A DNA stretch of 64,000 nucleotides. It comes from Diphasiastrum complanatum. Taxonomy: Eukaryota > Streptophyta > Lycopodiopsida > Lycopodiales > Lycopodiaceae. Shown here one piece after another: positions 33,121 to 44,810 of the stretch. The position numbers were made by a program, and so were the translations under genes. How positions within the stretch are numbered: the first letter of the stretch is position 1; each line of letters starts with the position of its first letter. A model generated the notes under the pieces. The model was not told the DNA's origin, did no database searches, and worked only from the letters and a program-made list of their open reading frames with translations. The stretch spans positions 39,751,800 through 39,815,799 of the forward strand of contig CM055092.1 of NCBI GenBank assembly GCA_029204225.1, written 5' to 3'.

Positions 33121-35362
33121 ATTGTTCGTGCTTCTAACACCGCCACCTCCTCTTCTGTACAGCCCTCTACTATTGTTTCTGTTTCTGTTTCTATTTCTTT
33201 TGTTCAACCCTCAACTGCCGCTTCTGTTTCCATACCCATCTCCTCTGTAATTTCTACTTCTACCTCTGTTCCATTTTCTACCACCCCTTCCATTACTATT
33301 GCTTCATCCATCCCCCCTGCTTCCACCACCATCCCTCTTCAGTTCAATCCATCCGATTCACAGTTGTCTCCCGACACCTTGGCCTAGATGCAAGTCATTA
33401 ATTTCATGCCACCAAGCCAGGGCACATCCCCCCCCCCCCCCCCCCCCCCCCTTCTTCTCCCTTCGTCCTTCACACCACCGTCCAATTTCGCTCTACGACA
33501 CATTGTCCCTCTCCATGTCTCGACTTCTGCTTTCTTCACACCCCCCACTTCTCCATCAAAGCTTGTCGAGGGCGATAAACCGTTGTCTGATGATGCATTT
33601 GTACAGACAGTTTTTATACCATCACCAGATCATGCTGACCCTACCGCACCTGATGGCCAGAAATCGTCGGAGAAGCTCATAGAGGAGGATGACGACGATA
33701 TAGTACAAGTCGTTGGGGCCACTACACAACAAACCCTTGTTAGCACAAGTGTATCGACTACTCCCTCAGACATCATGACGGCCTACCAAGCCTTGGAGAC
33801 TTATATCTAGGACGCGATAGCAGCCAAAGCCTCATTGGATAGCCGGGTACTACATCTGGCAACCAACAACACCCAACTGCGAGCGAAAATCACAAAGCTA
33901 CAGCAAGAACTCCAAATAGCTCAGCAACACGAGCCCCATAGGCAACAAAAGGTCCTAAAACTACAACAAAAAGAAGATGGCTTAAACACGTATATCCAAA
34001 GCCTCTTCAAGGTAGTGCAGGACGCTTCAGCCAAAGTGCAGGAGCTTCAGTCGGAAGTCTCTCAAAGACTTGCCCCCTCTAAGCACAGCTACAGATCTAC
34101 AAAATGGAAAATGCACGCTTCGGAGCGGAGGTGCAGGGCTTGCAACAAGAAAAACTCGCCTTGCTAGCTCACGGCACCTGATTCAAGACCACTCTCTCAA
34201 GCATAGATGAATCTTCTTAGGCATCAGGTGCAGGTATACAACCAAACTCTGAACAGCTACCAGGCAGAGTTCGACAAGGGCTAGCGCAAATCAGGAGCTC
34301 GTCCAAGCAAAACAAACTCTCAAAGCCTGTCAGAAGTTTATGGAGCAAAAAACTCAGACAACCCCAATGGTAATTCCACCACCACCTCTCTTTGATGCTG
34401 CACAGGCAAGCACAAACCACGATCAAGGCCAGCAGGCAGTAGGGGAAACCAGCCAAGATCAGGGGTCAGGTGGACAAGACCAAGGGCCTCCCGATACTGG
34501 AGCAGACACACAGGGCCAAGGCCAAGACACGGGCTCCAGCCAAAGTCAAGGAGAAGGTCAAGCCTCCTCGTCACGAGGCTCGCGCTCTATATCTACCAGC
34601 CGGGCTTTCCGATGCCCAAAGTCTGTGGAGGAGAAGATCAACAAATTTCTATCAAAATATCCCCACAAGTCTTCAACAGACAACTGGCAAATATCATTTT
34701 CGGCGCAAACCATCAAGGGACAAGAGCTGCAAGCACTCCCCACCCTCCAACCACAACCAGAGTGGCGCCAACAGCTATTCGAGCATGACCTTGTGGCCAT
34801 CAAGGCATATGTGATGAGTCCTCAGCAACTCCGGGTAAACGCCCATTTCCTGCCATGCTTACGATGTACCAAATGGGCGAAATGCGGCATCCCACTAGAC
34901 AACATCACGCTAAACAACTACAATTGGCCGAAAATCAACTCAGAGCATGGATGGACAACAACTATAGATGCCCAAAGGGCTCTCAACAAATTTTCTAATG
35001 AATATTTTAATTGTCCTGACCCAACAATCCGCATGGCAGCAACTTATGCCCGGGACTTGGAGTATATCATGGGTATAGAGACCAAGTGGGATAACTTCCT
35101 CCCACCGATATATTTTTATCCTAATAAGGCATTGGTCTCAGATCGCATGGAAGATCAACTGCCAATCCATTGTGTGTATTACCAAGCCGCCCTCCTAGGA
35201 CATCCTTGGACGAGTCATTTTCAAGTCTGGATCGACCAACGATGGATCACCGGCGTCCACAAGTCCCTTCACACTAATAAGGGCTTGAAAAATATTGACA
35301 GAATCAACTTCATGGAAGATGTAACGGGCTACCTAATCAACCAAAGGCGCACCAAGAGATAG
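33121..35362 (+). pseudogene. unknown ~750-codon ancestral ORF: Ser/Thr-rich, Pro-rich, coiled coil, Gln-rich, globular C-terminus
   Basis: Successive pieces line up as one protein. A Ser/Thr/Pro-rich part (33121-33384) is followed by TAG, then MQVINFMPPSQG and a poly-Pro tract ending in an acidic EEDDDDIV (33388-33807). Another in-frame TAG follows, then a Gln-rich coiled coil (NTQLRAKITKLQQELQIAQQ, 33835 on). After small frame changes comes KQTLKACQKFMEQKTQTTPM and a 340-residue open frame (34340-35362) with a Gln/Gly-rich linker and a globular end (KSVEEKINKFLSKYPHKSST, DNITLNNYNWPKINSEHGW, FMEDVTGYLINQRR). I recognise no domain. It ends about 100 bp before an LTR-like region, the place where some Tat-lineage gypsy elements carry an additional ORF, so it may be retroelement-borne. 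Confidence 0.6.
33428..33451. repeat. poly-C tract
   Basis: A homopolymer of about two dozen C, in frame encoding the poly-Pro tract of the unknown ORF. Its length is unreliable in assemblies. Confidence 0.8.
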
Positions 35363-35468
35363 CTATACTGAACCGGCAGAGTGCTGAGGGACCGGCACTA
35401 CTTCAGGCCGTGGGTCCTATTGGGGGTATTCCCAACACAAAGAAATAAATAAAGTTAGTTAATAAAAG

Positions 35469-36175
35469 TGTTGTGAGGGCATGGCTTCCTGCGCGTATAA
35501 GCCCATGGCCCAATGAGCACGCAAGTCGATTGTAAATAGAAATAATAGACTTGGGCCCTCTGTAATTAAAATAAAACTTGAGCCCAAAGTCAAGTTAGAA
35601 CTTAGAGTTTACTTTTTTAGAGTTGGGTCCAATTTTGGACTCACATGAATTTTGTGATTTATAATGTACTTTTTTTGGACCCTTGGATTAAGTTAGATCC
35701 AAGATGAATGGATAGGATCAATGTGAATATTAGCCATTAGGATTTTGGGTCAAGGGCCTTTCCCATTTATAAAAAGGCACCATTTGTACTCTATTTTCAT
35801 GCTTAATAGAGAGGAGGAGATTGTATCATTTTGGGAGCTCAAGCATCCTCATTTGCTAATCACTCTTGCTTATGCCATTGTTGTGGTTTGCTTGTTATCT
35901 CCATTTTTTATGCTTTTTGTTTATGCTAGTTAAGGTTTTCCATAAGCAATGAAATTGAGCATTTGAGCTAACCTCCACCTCATTTCTCTCACTCTCTCTT
36001 ACCCTCTCTTCGTCTTCTCTTCTTCTCTTCTCATTCACCCTCAATCATGATGAATGTTAGTGTAGTGAGTAGTGTTAGTGAAAAAGTATAGAACTATCTA
36101 AATGTAGCATCTTTACATAGTTAGGCACCTATCCAGTGTTCTAGCCCTTTTTGACAGGCGAGAGGGCTACAACGA
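35469..36175 (+). repeat. gypsy-type LTR-like region
   Basis: It starts about TGTTGTGAGGGCATGG. It has a TATA-type word ATTTATAAAAAGGC at about 35764, like ATTATAAAAAGGG in the gypsy LTR at 56720, then a T/C-rich leader (35980-36040). No internal sequence follows, and both edges are approximate. Confidence 0.5.
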
Positions 36176-36179
36176 CGCG

Positions 36180-36644
36180 AGATATTCGACCATACAATCC
36201 AATACATATATCATGTTGGATTAGATTACCAAATTGATTAGCTAAATTTAAGCTAGGCATCCGTTTAAATACATTTCTGTCAACGTTGCATGGTGGCGGC
36301 GGATCGTGATAGTTTGAGAAACTTCACGCCCGAGTAGCTGAGCTTCGATAGTTCGTCCTCATCCTTGGCTTACATATGGATACTCTGAAGTGTCGGCCTG
36401 ACCCGAAGTGTCGACCTTCTGAGTATGTGGCGAAAAATGTGAACCGTGCGACAAACAGTTCAAATATACAGACTGTGCAGAAATTAGTTAAAATATGTAG
36501 CTGTCTAAAAGACAAGGAAAAATACTAAGGCTTTAAAGTAGAAACTCAATGTTTCTTCAGCTCCCTCTGAAACCGTGTATTTTCCTGATTTCCAAGCTGT
36601 CGCTCTTTGCCTTTCAAACATTGCCTTATCCAATGTCTTCATAA

Positions 36645-36710
<66 letters not shown>

Positions 36711-37050
36711 ACTACCATATGCTTTGTTGGTATAAATGCGGTCCTTCTCAACCAAATCCCGGATCAAGTGATACTTGATGGCGATGTGCTTCATTCTAGA
36801 ATGAAACACTGGGTCTTTTGTCAGATGAATAGCAGAGGTGTTGTCCATGTGCAGGATCAACTGTTCATCAGTGCTCTGTCCTAGTCCATCTAGGAATTGT
36901 CTGAGCCATGTCAGCTCATTGGCCATTGTGGTTGCAGCAACATATTCTGCCTCACAAGATGATTGGACAGTTATTGTCTGTGTGGGTGATTGGGAGGGGA
37001 GAGAGACGAGCGAGGAGAGGGAGAGACTGAGAGAGTGCATTGTTGGGAGC
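36180..37050 (-). mobile_element. copia RNase H end plus partial LTR, with (TA)n inside
   Basis: On the minus strand: TVQSSCEAEYVAATTMANEL, TWLRQFLDGLGQSTDEQLIL, HMDNTSAIHLTKDPVFHSRM, KHIAIKYHLIRDLVEKD (RNase H). A (TA)n tract (36651-36708) interrupts it, then come KTLDKAMFERQRA and a decayed polypurine tract. An LTR starting TGAAGAAACATTGAG at 36559 runs to about 36180. The LTR matches 44811-45096 plus 50706 on, and 60863 on. Confidence 0.85.
36651..36708. repeat. (TA)n microsatellite
   Basis: 29 uninterrupted AT units within the RNase H region of the minus-strand copia, splitting that coding sequence. It is a length-polymorphic candidate marker. Confidence 0.95.
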
Positions 37051-37559
37051 TAGTCTAAAATTTAATTTATACCCATACATCCTCTTCCAGCATACATACA
37101 TAAAGGCGGTCACTAATTCATATGCCATGTGGGCTATCCATCTGCCTCATAAGTGAATCTCAAAACTAAACCAACATGTTTATAAAGTTGTTGTGGCTTC
37201 GGGAGCAATATTGATGCAATCCATATAATAGGTACTAAGAAACTCTAATTTCAAATAGGGATTCTGAGTCCAAAATCTTGAGGGGAAAATGGGGCTCGAG
37301 TACAAGAGGGAGAGCAATAGAGAGTACAGAGAGTAGTGATGAAGAGAGAAATAGCTAGTAAAACTCATCACAAATGAAGGATTTTTTTTTTTCCTTTCGT
37401 GCTTGAAAAATGATCTTGTTGCAATCATGTCGGCAATGAAGCTGAAAAAAAAACATGTTGGCATCTCGACGAACGTTCAACTTTCCTTCTTGTTGTTTTT
37501 TTAAAGCGTTTCTTCCAACTTCTATAGCCTAAAGTGATCCGAAGATGGATCCAATCAAG

Positions 37560-38250
37560 AGGTTTTGGCTCATATAAAAGTAATGCAACTGAGGAACGAT
37601 CGCTGCATTAGCACTGAGCTGGAAAGCAATTCTCACAAAAAATTATTCAAGACATCTAGGGATTGTATGGAAATATTCATCGGCCACTCCTACAAAACTA
37701 CACCATTGAGATGATTGGCACTGATATTGAGCAAAATGAGTTTGGGAGAGCTTGTCAATCCTCCTGCGATGGTTTTATCAGCTGGTTTTGACCTAGATCA
37801 ATAGATTGAAACACAAAAGAATTTGGCTCAAGCCCATTTGGGATCAAGCTCGAGAGATGATTCGTAAATTTAAAAACAATGAGATTATGAAGGTTTGCTT
37901 GCAAGGACTGAGGAATGCTGCCCACAATGACATTGTTGTGTAGATCCAGATTTTGGAAGTCCGTTAAACCTATGGCTTGATAAGGAATACTCTCCTTAGC
38001 CCTTTGGTTAGAAGATTTAGCGCCACCACCTTACCTTGGGAGAATTTAACCTCTATCCAAGCTCCAGAGTAGACTGGAGATAATTCAGACGTTGCATTCT
38101 AGGTACTCAAAATTGAATAAGGATGCACCATTACTACTTTTATATCTAACAATGTCTGCAAGTCGCCTTGAGAGATGCCTTAATTATCTCAGCCACCAGT
38201 TTGGAAGAGTGCATGCATTAGTAGGCTCAACACAACTCCAACAATGACAA
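37560..38250 (-). pseudogene. LRR receptor-like kinase fragment, IMK2-like, decayed
   Basis: On the minus strand: ISQGDLQTLLDIK (LRR N-terminal cap start), GAWIEVKFSQGKVVALNLLT, KGLRRVFLIKP, then LRRs GLTDFQNLDLHNNVIVGSIP, QSLQANLHNLIVFKF, LSSLIPNGLEPNSFVFQSID and LGQNQL. The order DLQ.L..IK, GKVVALNL..KGL and LDLHNNVIVGSIP parallels the N-terminus of IMK2/IMK3-type LRR kinases (ADYQALQAIK, GQVVAIQLPWKGL, SLHNNVIAGSVP). In-frame stops and the missing Trp/Cys cap residues mark it as a pseudogene. No kinase domain was found. Confidence 0.65.
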
Positions 38251-39081
38251 CCCACTCTTACCTTTTGCTACTGCATTCTAGAAAGTACAAAAGAATGTAA
38301 GATTGCAAGGGAGAGACAAAACAAACAACACAATACATGAAGATTCTTAACGGATCTTTGGGGATCAGAGCTTCATGTGTAGATCGTTCCCAATGGGCAG
38401 GCGTCACAGACCAGAAAGTGCATGGTCTCTCTGAAACTTGCCATTCCTTCTTTTGAGTTAAGCTCCAGATCCATCAAAAGCTTGTGGTTTTACTTCAAGA
38501 TGGCTTCTGGTTGCAATGTCCTCAAAATATCATGTCAACGCTTGTCTGCGTTGTTTGCTGCTTTTTGTGGCTACATTCTCAAAATCTCATATCAATGCTT
38601 GTCTATGTTGTTTGCGTAGTTGTCCAAGCTTATGTGGCCAAACCTAACAACAGCCTCAGCTTCAAAAAGTTAAGTTTCACTAGTTGAGAGCGGGGTCGAG
38701 AATGGGGACGAGAGCAATTGACAGAGGGAGAAAGATATTGCGTGTGGTGCACGTGCGCCCATGATCATGAGAGGGGAACATGAAATTTGAATTTGTGGAG
38801 GTGGGCCCGGCCTAGGAAAAATGTATTGGAAAGAGGTCATACATGTATTGGAAAAATGTATTGGAAAGAGGTCATACATCCTCCTCTCAAACATACATAC
38901 ATCCTCTCACCCCATACACATGCATGTGTCCAAAACCTCCTCCCCTTAGATGACGCATTGGGAAGAGGGCCATGCATGCTTTTCCCCATACATGCATCCT
39001 CCTCCCCGTCCTTTTAGTTCAAAAAGGTGTATGCATGGGTGAGGGGAGGAGGATGCATTGGTACATACAAAAGTGTATGTA

Positions 39082-39085
<4 letters not shown>
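38251..39085. other. spacer with short tandem repeats
   Basis: No gene was recognised. A 29-bp unit containing AAAAATGTATTGG and AAGAGGTCATACAT occurs at 38816 and 38851 (period 35). CATACAT/CATCCTCCTC words recur to 39060. Confidence 0.5.

Positions 39086-39142
<57 letters not shown>
39086..39142. repeat. (TA)n microsatellite
   Basis: About 28 uninterrupted TA units. To the right lie two copies of GTCGTTGACGKGCGATGACG plus CGATCTAGGTG (39168 and 39228, period 60) and a degenerate (GT)n stretch (39260-39340). Confidence 0.95.
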
Positions 39143-39145
<3 letters not shown>

Positions 39146-39394
39146 TACATACTAGTAAACAGTGCCCGTCGTTGACGTGCGATGACGATCGATCTAGGTG
39201 ATGATCGATGATTTGGATTTTCAATATGTCGTTGACGGGCGATGACGGCCGATCTAGGTGTGTGCGTGTTGCGTGTGGGTGGGTGTGTGTGTGTGTATGT
39301 GTGCATGCATGTATGTGTGTATGCACGTATGTGCCTATGTATGTCATGGAGTTTAGGGTTTAGGTTTTAGGTGTGAGTTTTTCGGAAGGTCAAA

Positions 39395-40490
39395 AAATCC
39401 AATATCGGATATTTTTGACCCAAGCCTTTTCCAACCCACTGTAACTTTTATCAAAGAGAAAAATTCTGAGCCTGGGTCAGGGTCGAACCGGGTCTGACTT
39501 TTTCGACCCTGATCATACTTGTCAAAAATTTGACCCAATGGTAAAAATCCGACCATTGGCCAGGTCGAATCGGGTCTGACTTTTTCGACCCTGGGCATCC
39601 TTGTCAAACAATTCCACCCAATGAAAAAAAAAACTGACCCAATGGTAAAATAATTCAACCCAATGAAAAAAAAAACGACCCAATGGAAAAAAATCCGACC
39701 CATTAGCCAAAAAAAATCCGACCCAATGGTAAAACTCCGACCCAATGGAAAAATTCCGACCCAATGGTAAAAATCCGACTCAAAGCATTTTCCAACCCAA
39801 TGTCATCCTTATCAAAAAGAGATTTTTCGACCTTGGATCAGATCGAATCGAGGCAGAAATTATCCAGATGTGTTTGACCCTGTGCATATTTTCACCCCAA
39901 TATAAATTTTCCACCCAATAGTAAAAATTCGACCTTGGCAGGTCAAATTGGGTCTGACTTTTTCGACCCTGATCATCCTTGTCAAACAATTCGACCCACT
40001 GGAAAAAAAACCGACCCAATGGTAAAAATATCCGACCCAAAGGAAAAAGTACGACCTAATGGAAAAAATCTAACCCAATGGTAAAAAAACTTCGACCCAA
40101 TGGCAAAATTCTGACCCAATGGTAAAAATCTAACCCAATGGTAAAAAAATCTGACCCAATGGTATAACTCCGACCCAATGGTTAAACTCCGACCCATGAT
40201 AAAACTCCTGCCGAATGGTAAAAATCCGACCCAAAGCATTTTCTGACCCAATTTCATCTTTATCAAAAAAGGATTTTTTGACCCTAGATCGGATCGGATC
40301 GAGGTGGAAATAATCTGGGCGTGTTCGACCCTGGATCGGGTCTGATTTATCCGACCCTGTGCATATTTTCACCCCAGTGTAAATTTTTGACCATTTGTAT
40401 ATTTTTTGATTTTACGTTACTTTCGACCCAGTGTATAAAATTTAACCCATTGTAAAATCCAATACTGTCCAACCCGTTGTAAAATCTGAT
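39395..40490. repeat. satellite-like array, ~18-20 bp units (GACCCAATGGTAAAAATCC)
   Basis: Dozens of variants of (C)CGACCCAATGGTAAAAAT occupy the block. A longer pattern is superimposed: AAAGCATTTTCC/TGACCCAAT, TCATC(C)TTTATCAAAAA, GGATTTTTCGACCCT, GATCGGATCGAGG and GACCCTGTGCATATTTTCACCC occur near 39780 and again near 40230, a higher-order period of about 450 bp. Long open frames across it on the minus strand are repeat artefacts. Confidence 0.8.
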
Positions 40491-40875
40491 ACTATCGGTG
40501 TGTGTGTGTGTGTGGGTGCATATTTGATTTGTGTATATATGTGTACATATTCAGTGTGTTTACAATTGTATGTTTATGTTCGTGTGCATGCAAGTGTGTT
40601 TGTGTATGTGTGTGTACATTTGTGCATTTTGTTTGTCAAAATCTTGGACAAAGAATAGGTTTTACAAAATTTTGAAATACATCATACACCAAAAAATTTC
40701 AAATTCACTCGTGTACACTATAAAATTCAAATTGAACTTTTATCGGACAGCCATAACCATCGACAGAATTCCATAATATTTTTGGTTAAGAGACATTTTA
40801 AATAGTCCGAATATATATTTTCAACCAATTTCAAAACATCGTAGAAATATCATTACTTAAATCTAATACCATTAC
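40491..40875. other. (GT)-rich spacer next to the satellite block
   Basis: GTGTGT-rich to about 40620, then AT-rich. Nothing else is recognised. It would be intron if the orphan exon to the right belongs to a gene. Confidence 0.35.
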
Positions 40876-41157
40876 CTGGCTATACACCAGGCTATCTAAC
40901 ATTGCCTCAAAGGCAGAAGCACTAATAGTGTTGTCATTCCTATAAACATACCTTAAATTACTAAGTAGCAAATATACGTTTAAGAGAAAACGAAATTTTT
41001 GTGGATATGTGCCAATGATGCTCTCTTCACTGATCAAAACACGAATATACAGCTCTAACAACCAAATGGTTGTGCTGCAAAAGATATGCTCTCCATCACC
41101 AAGCAGCTCTCTAAACTCCACGGAAAATCGATGATGATTCACCATCAAGTTCACCAT
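40876..41157 (-). pseudogene. orphan exon-like block of an unrecognised gene
   Basis: A 94-codon stop-free block bounded by a strong acceptor (CCTGTGTGTTTGTGTAG ending at 41158) and a donor CAG|GTAATG (from 40875), both in phase 0. It reads VNHHRFSVEFRELLGDGEHI, FCSTTIWLLELYIRVLISEE and LLSNLRYVYRNDNTISASAF, an amphipathic-helix style composition. I do not recognise it. No neighbouring exon was found: satellite lies to the left and a gypsy integrase to the right. It is likely one exon of a host gene split by insertions or captured. Confidence 0.45.
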
Positions 41158-41409
41158 CTACACAAACACACAGGAGCCCAACTGTTATTAAATGAGGTAA
41201 ATCATAACAACAACATTGAACATTGTCAAAAATGATTCATGTAGGACCGAAACATTGTATCCTCTACATTTATAAACCCTAAACTATGCAATGTATTTGG
41301 TCAAGATAACAAATGACTCACCAACATTACTAACATATTCCATCCCTACGAGTAGCCTATAATCTTGAACTAGATCATCGACAGATCCTAGCTAATAGAT
41401 TATTTCACC

Positions 41410-42273
41410 TAGAACAACTCTATGAGACTCGTCGAATCAGCATCCATGCCCAACAAGTCCACAAACGTTGACAAAAGACATGGCATGATCGATCCTTAAA
41501 ACTCAAAGAGTTCCAGGTTGGAGATAAAGTCCTCTTATACCAAGACAAAGCCTTTAAAGAAAAACTAAAATTTTTTGGCCAAGGACCTTATGTAATCCAA
41601 AATATATATTTGCCTCTGGTTACGTACAACTCCAAACTCTACAAGGCAATATTTTAGACACTATGGTCAATGGGAGCAGACTTAGAAAGTACCATGAGTC
41701 CTGTTTTTATCTGGATATGTATTAGTTGCTTTATTTCCTAAATTTTGTTCTTTAAATCTGTTTACTACCTGCTTGTCATTTCAACAATTTTTTTTGGTGT
41801 GTTTCCTTGTTTCAAAACATCAAGATATCATCAGATCAGAGGACCACCAATCCAATGAGGGGGATAATGTTAGCAACTGTGCAAACCCAGTGAAAAATAT
41901 TAAAAAATAAATAAAATAAAATAAAACTTTGTGGCATGTGTATTGTAAGCCCATGTATGAGTATTTGCCAATAAACTTCTACTATGGCATGTGTTGTGTA
42001 AGTCCATGTTTGTAAATAAAATAACTTAGACTTAAGAAAATTTAAGCTTAGAAAGATTCTAAGTTATCTTAAGCTATCTTAAGTCTAGAATTAGAAATCC
42101 TAAAGTTCTAAAGTTCTAAGTTAAAAGTTTAGAATTCTTAGAACAGCTAGTTTAGATACTAACCTCATAAGCTAGTGAATGCTTATGGAAGGCTCTTCTT
42201 GCTATAAGAAGAGAGGCATTTCCCTTGTAAATAACACTTTGAGATTATGGTAAATTGCTCTCTATTTGAGAAG
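41410..42273 (+). mobile_element. Ty3/gypsy integrase C-terminus, polypurine tract and 3' LTR
   Basis: It reads LEQLYETRRISIHAQQVHKR, then an in-frame TGA (from CGA), KEFQVGDKVLLYQDKAFKEK and LKFFGQGPYVIQNI, and in another frame VQLQTLQGNILDTMVNGSRL, RKYHESCFYLDMY: the end of a gypsy integrase without chromodomain. The polypurine tract ATGAGGGGG (41855-41863) precedes an LTR starting TGTTAGCAACTGTG at 41868, with CTATAAGAAGAG as TATA-like at about 42200. It is cut near 42274 by antisense gypsy sequence. Confidence 0.8.
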
Positions 42274-42545
42274 TCATTCTAGTTTGATCAGTACTTGTGG
42301 AAGGAAACCGGTAGGTCGAACCACACTTTGATCAGCCATCGTGAGCTGACAAGTGGGTTTGGTGAGTTTGTCTCGCAGATTCCATTCTAACATGAGGGAG
42401 GTGGAAATGATGTTGACACCTGAGCCACCATTTAGTACAGCTAGGACTTCGCGAGATTGACGATGAGTAGCTGGAATCTTGATATTGCCCCTTTCACTGA
42501 GCGGATTTGTGAGGTGTAATGGCATTTCGGATAGCTCGTCAGGGG
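42274..42545 (-). pseudogene. gypsy aspartic protease fragment
   Basis: On the minus strand: NIKIPATHRQSREVLAVLNG, GSGVNIISTSLMLEW, then PTCQLTMADQSVVRPTGF, a gypsy retropepsin core. The active-site triplet reads NGGSG where functional enzymes have DGGSG, so the catalytic Asp is lost. It is isolated, with no flanking reverse transcriptase. Confidence 0.7.
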
Positions 42546-42718
42546 TGGTGGTGTCGGTGGATTGGATTTGTTGTTTTCACTTACCCGCATGTTACATCAG
42601 CTTGTAATAACTCCCCTAGACTTCAATGCCTTCGAGGGTTTTGTTTTTAAAAGACGTGTGAGGTACTTTATGAGAGGTGGAAGAGTGTTGGCATGCATTG
42701 TGAATCTGTTGTCGATAC

Positions 42719-43595
42719 TGTTGGATTAACTCCTCCTACTCTCCTAAATCCCAATTTTAATCTGCCTCCATTCATGCTGCATATATTTCTAACATTGTCA
42801 TGCAGTCTGCATTTTTTACACGCAAATTTGCATAACCAAAGAAAAGGCGAATGAATCGCGACACTGTGTTCTTACACAGGTCATGATGACAGGCGAAAAG
42901 GGGACACTACCTTACTGAATGCCAAAGGTGCCCTAATAGATAAGGCACCCTATAAATCTTATCCTAAGGCCATTCGTAAGAGTGATGCACTTTTGCATCA
43001 TCACCAACGTTCACTTCAGTGCTGGTTGACGTCGCACCCTTTTTACGCTCACCCCATCCAGTTGCGCTAACAGATTGGACAACGATTGCAGCCACCCATG
43101 ATCTCCTACAAACAGGACATCCACTCTGTACTTTCGCATCTGCACACCTATAATATTATGTATATATATTGGATACCATCTGCGTATTCGATGATGATGA
43201 TCAAATGATCAAGTGAGTGAAGAAGAGACTAAGAGAAGAGGTTTCATTCCTCATTACAAACAGAAATAAGCTTTGTAGGGCATGTGGTTTCGTCCACTAC
43301 AATCTTGTGCTCTACCGCATTATTGACTTGTATACTTGATATACTTAATCTGACACAGTTCATTTGTTCTGCGTTTTAGATCTGTCAATATTGTTATGCT
43401 TATTCTTCATTCTGTTTGATCTTTCTTGTTACTCTTTTTGGTAATAGACGATTAACTTTTAGTCTCGTCTTTCGCGAATAATTCACGACTAATTATCAGT
43501 TGAGCATAGTCTAGCTCTTCGCGAATCATTCACGACAAATAATTTGTCTTGGAATTCGTGACAAATTATTCATCTAACACTTCATCCATTTAAAT
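42719..43595 (+). repeat. copia LTR copy b (solo, same family as 31860)
   Basis: It starts TGTTGGATTAACTCCTCC. It matches copy a through the TTCGCGAATCATTCACGACA palindrome block at 43465-43565. No polypurine tract precedes it and no primer-binding site follows. It abuts an inverted third copy. Confidence 0.75.
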
Positions 43596-43599
43596 GTTT

Positions 43600-44233
43600 G
43601 AAGAAATGAACCTATTACTGACAATAAAGAAATAATGCGCAGGGCATCTACTTCGTCTATCTTTGATAAGCTTCTGATGCTATTATTTTACACACACTTC
43701 ATCTCTTGATCATTTGAATACGCAAATGGAATTCAATATATATACACAATGTTACGGGTGTGCAGATGAAGATAGTACAAAGTGGATGTGTTGTTTGTAG
43801 GAGATCGTGGGTGGCTGCTGTCGTTGTCAAATCTGTTAGCGCAGTTGCATGAGGTGAGCGTGAAAAGGACGCGACGTCATCCTTTGCTGAAATGAACATT
43901 GGTGAAGATGCGAAAAATGTGTCACTCTGACGACATGCCTTAGGATTTGATTTATAGGGTGCCTTCGCTTTTCCTATAGCACCTTTGGCATTTTGTAAGA
44001 CAGTGTCGTCTTTTTCGCCTATCACAAAACACATGTAAAAACATAGTGTCGCATTTTTTGCCTTTCTTTCGCCTGTGAGAATTTACTTGTATTTATGCAG
44101 ACAGTCACATTTTATTCATCTGTCTTATTTTACATGTAAATATGCAGATTGTGAGACAACATGAGTAAAAATGCAGCATGAATGGAGGCAGATTAAAATA
44201 GGATTTAGGAGAGTAGATTTGATAAATCCAACA
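43600..44233 (-). repeat. copia LTR copy c, inverted against copy b
   Basis: On the minus strand it starts TGTTGGATTTATCAAATC at 44233. It follows copy a closely (ACATGTAAAATAAGACAGA, GAGTGACACATTTTTCGC, AATAATAGCATCAGAAGC) and stops at ATAGGTTCATT near 43605, lacking the palindrome block. Together with copy b it forms a ~1.5-kb imperfect palindrome. Confidence 0.75.
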
Positions 44234-44300
44234 TGCAGATGATACTCTTGGCAGTAAGGAGAAGGAGTCTATGATCCAGACCACCGAGGTACTGAACTGT

Positions 44301-44810
<510 letters not shown>

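Noticed and set aside
33385-33387. Programmed TAG readthrough in the 33-35 kb ORF
   Set aside because: The TAG is followed by ATG rather than a CARYYA-type readthrough context, and further TGA/TAG codons and frameshifts downstream fit simple decay.
39348-39376. Telomere-like GTTTAGGGTTTAGGTTTTAGG
   Set aside because: Only two or three imperfect TTTAGGG-type units; far too short for a telomere or a convincing interstitial telomere block.
39353-40372. Several minus-strand open frames rich in GRIFTIGS-like repeats
   Set aside because: They are products of the satellite array's period, not genes.
39395-40490. CRISPR-like array
   Set aside because: The repeats are contiguous and variable with no unique spacers, and the window is plant nuclear DNA.
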